Source: Gammaproteobacteria bacterium
GTDB taxonomy: Bacteria; Pseudomonadota; Gammaproteobacteria; GRL18
DNA: 6,191 nucleotides
Direction: 5' to 3'
NCBI GenBank assembly: GCA_028571885.1
Contig: JAPVVU010000191.1
Span: 1 to 6,191 of the forward strand
This document shows, piece after piece, positions 5,686-6,191 of this stretch; within the stretch, counting starts at the first letter, position 1; each line of letters starts with the position of its first letter. The notes below the pieces were generated by a model. The model saw only the letters and a program-made list of their open reading frames with translations, made no database searches and was not told where the DNA came from. The position numbers and the translations under genes were made by a program.

Positions 5686-6191
5686 TTAACCGTATCGACC
5701 CGTAATATAATCTTCAGTTTGCTTCTCTCCCGGATTGGTAAAAATAGTATTGGTATCAGAAAATTCAACCATATCACCCATATCTATAAAAGCAGTATAA
5801 TCTGAAACCCGACCCGCCTGCTGCATGTTGTGAGTTACAATAACAATGGTATAAGTTTCCTTTAGCTCATAAATCAACTCTTCAATTTTTAAAGTTGAAA
5901 TGGGATCAAGTGCTGAAGCAGGTTCATCCAATAAAAGAATTTCCGGCTCAATCGCAATTGCTCTGGCAATCACCAGGCGCTGCTGCTGACCGCCTGACAT
6001 CCCCAGCGCATTTTCATGCAGCCTGTCTTTTACTTCATCCCACAAGGCTGCACTTCGCAGTGATTTTTCAACGACTTCATCCAGTATGAGTCGATTTTTT
6101 ATTCCCTGTAATCTTAATCCATAAGCAACATTTTCATAAATATTTTTTGGGAAAGGATTGGGTTGCTGGAACACCATACCAACCTTACGCC
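5686..6191 (-). CDS. pstB: Phosphate ABC transporter ATP-binding protein PstB, 5' end beyond the right edge
   Basis: PstB is the inner-membrane-associated ATPase that drives phosphate uptake through PstA/PstC. The frame is open to the right edge, reading RKVGMVFQQPNPFP from the first whole codon, so about 167 C-terminal residues of a protein near 257 are present. Visible in order are the Q-loop (MVFQQPNPFPKNIYENVAYG), the ABC signature (LGMSGGQQQR), Walker B (EILLLDEPASALDP with D-loop), the H-loop (IVIVTHNMQQAGR) and the family-specific C-terminus KQTEDYITGRYG. Walker A lies outside. The ATG at 6177 is internal (the Met of the Q-loop strand), not the start. PhoU follows at 29 bases. The usual pstSCAB genes are expected to the right but cannot be seen. 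Confidence 0.97.
   Translation of the reverse strand, partial: RKVGMVFQQPNPFPKNIYENVAYGLRLQGIKNRLILDEVVEKSLRSAALWDEVKDRLHENALGMSGGQQQRLVIARAIAIEPEILLLDEPASALDPISTLKIEELIYELKETYTIVIVTHNMQQAGRVSDYTAFIDMGDMVEFSDTNTIFTNPGEKQTEDYITGRYG

Noticed and set aside
6175..6177. ATG at 6177 as the pstB start
   Set aside because: The frame continues to the window edge with family-matching residues (RKVG), and Walker A would be missing from such a short protein.

Overview
The window looks like ordinary chromosome from a free-living-type gammaproteobacterium of moderate GC. PurM, PurN, PhoU and PstB all align by eye with remembered Escherichia coli sequences. Dcd is of the 188-residue Pseudomonas-like type rather than the 193-residue E. 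coli type. The order DUF2066 / purM-purN / DUF3108, with DUF2066 divergent, is also one I recall from Pseudomonas. I cannot name a genus. I see no mobile element, tRNA, rRNA, CRISPR array or phage gene, and no new multi-gene system.

Layout. Bases 1-1309 (minus strand) hold most of a DUF2066 exported protein that starts at TTG and runs off the left edge. Bases 1310-1555 are a divergent promoter region. Bases 1556-4174 (plus strand) hold purM, purN and a DUF3108 exported protein, spaced as one operon. Bases 4175-4269 separate convergent genes and contain a 20-bp tandem array that reaches into the 3' end of dcd. Bases 4270-4836 (minus) are dcd. Bases 4837-4966 are a non-coding gap with a candidate dcd promoter. 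Bases 4967-5656 (minus) are phoU. Bases 5686-6191 (minus) are the C-terminal two thirds of pstB, cut by the right edge.

How the genes work together. PurN and PurM catalyse steps 3 and 5 of de novo purine synthesis and Dcd feeds dUTP/dTMP synthesis, so the centre of the window concerns nucleotide supply. PstB and PhoU are the ATPase and the signalling regulator of the high-affinity phosphate system. The DUF2066 and DUF3108 proteins both carry signal peptides and flank the purine genes; their roles are unknown.

The most notable signals are small. A 20-bp tandem array has its last units inside the dcd coding end, so every copy carries a dcd-like stop codon. A 14-bp duplication sits over the dcd start. 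An in-frame 12-bp repeat gives five evenly spaced Ser-Gln pairs in the DUF2066 protein. The purM start must be moved from an ATG that overlaps a TATAAT box to a downstream GTG.
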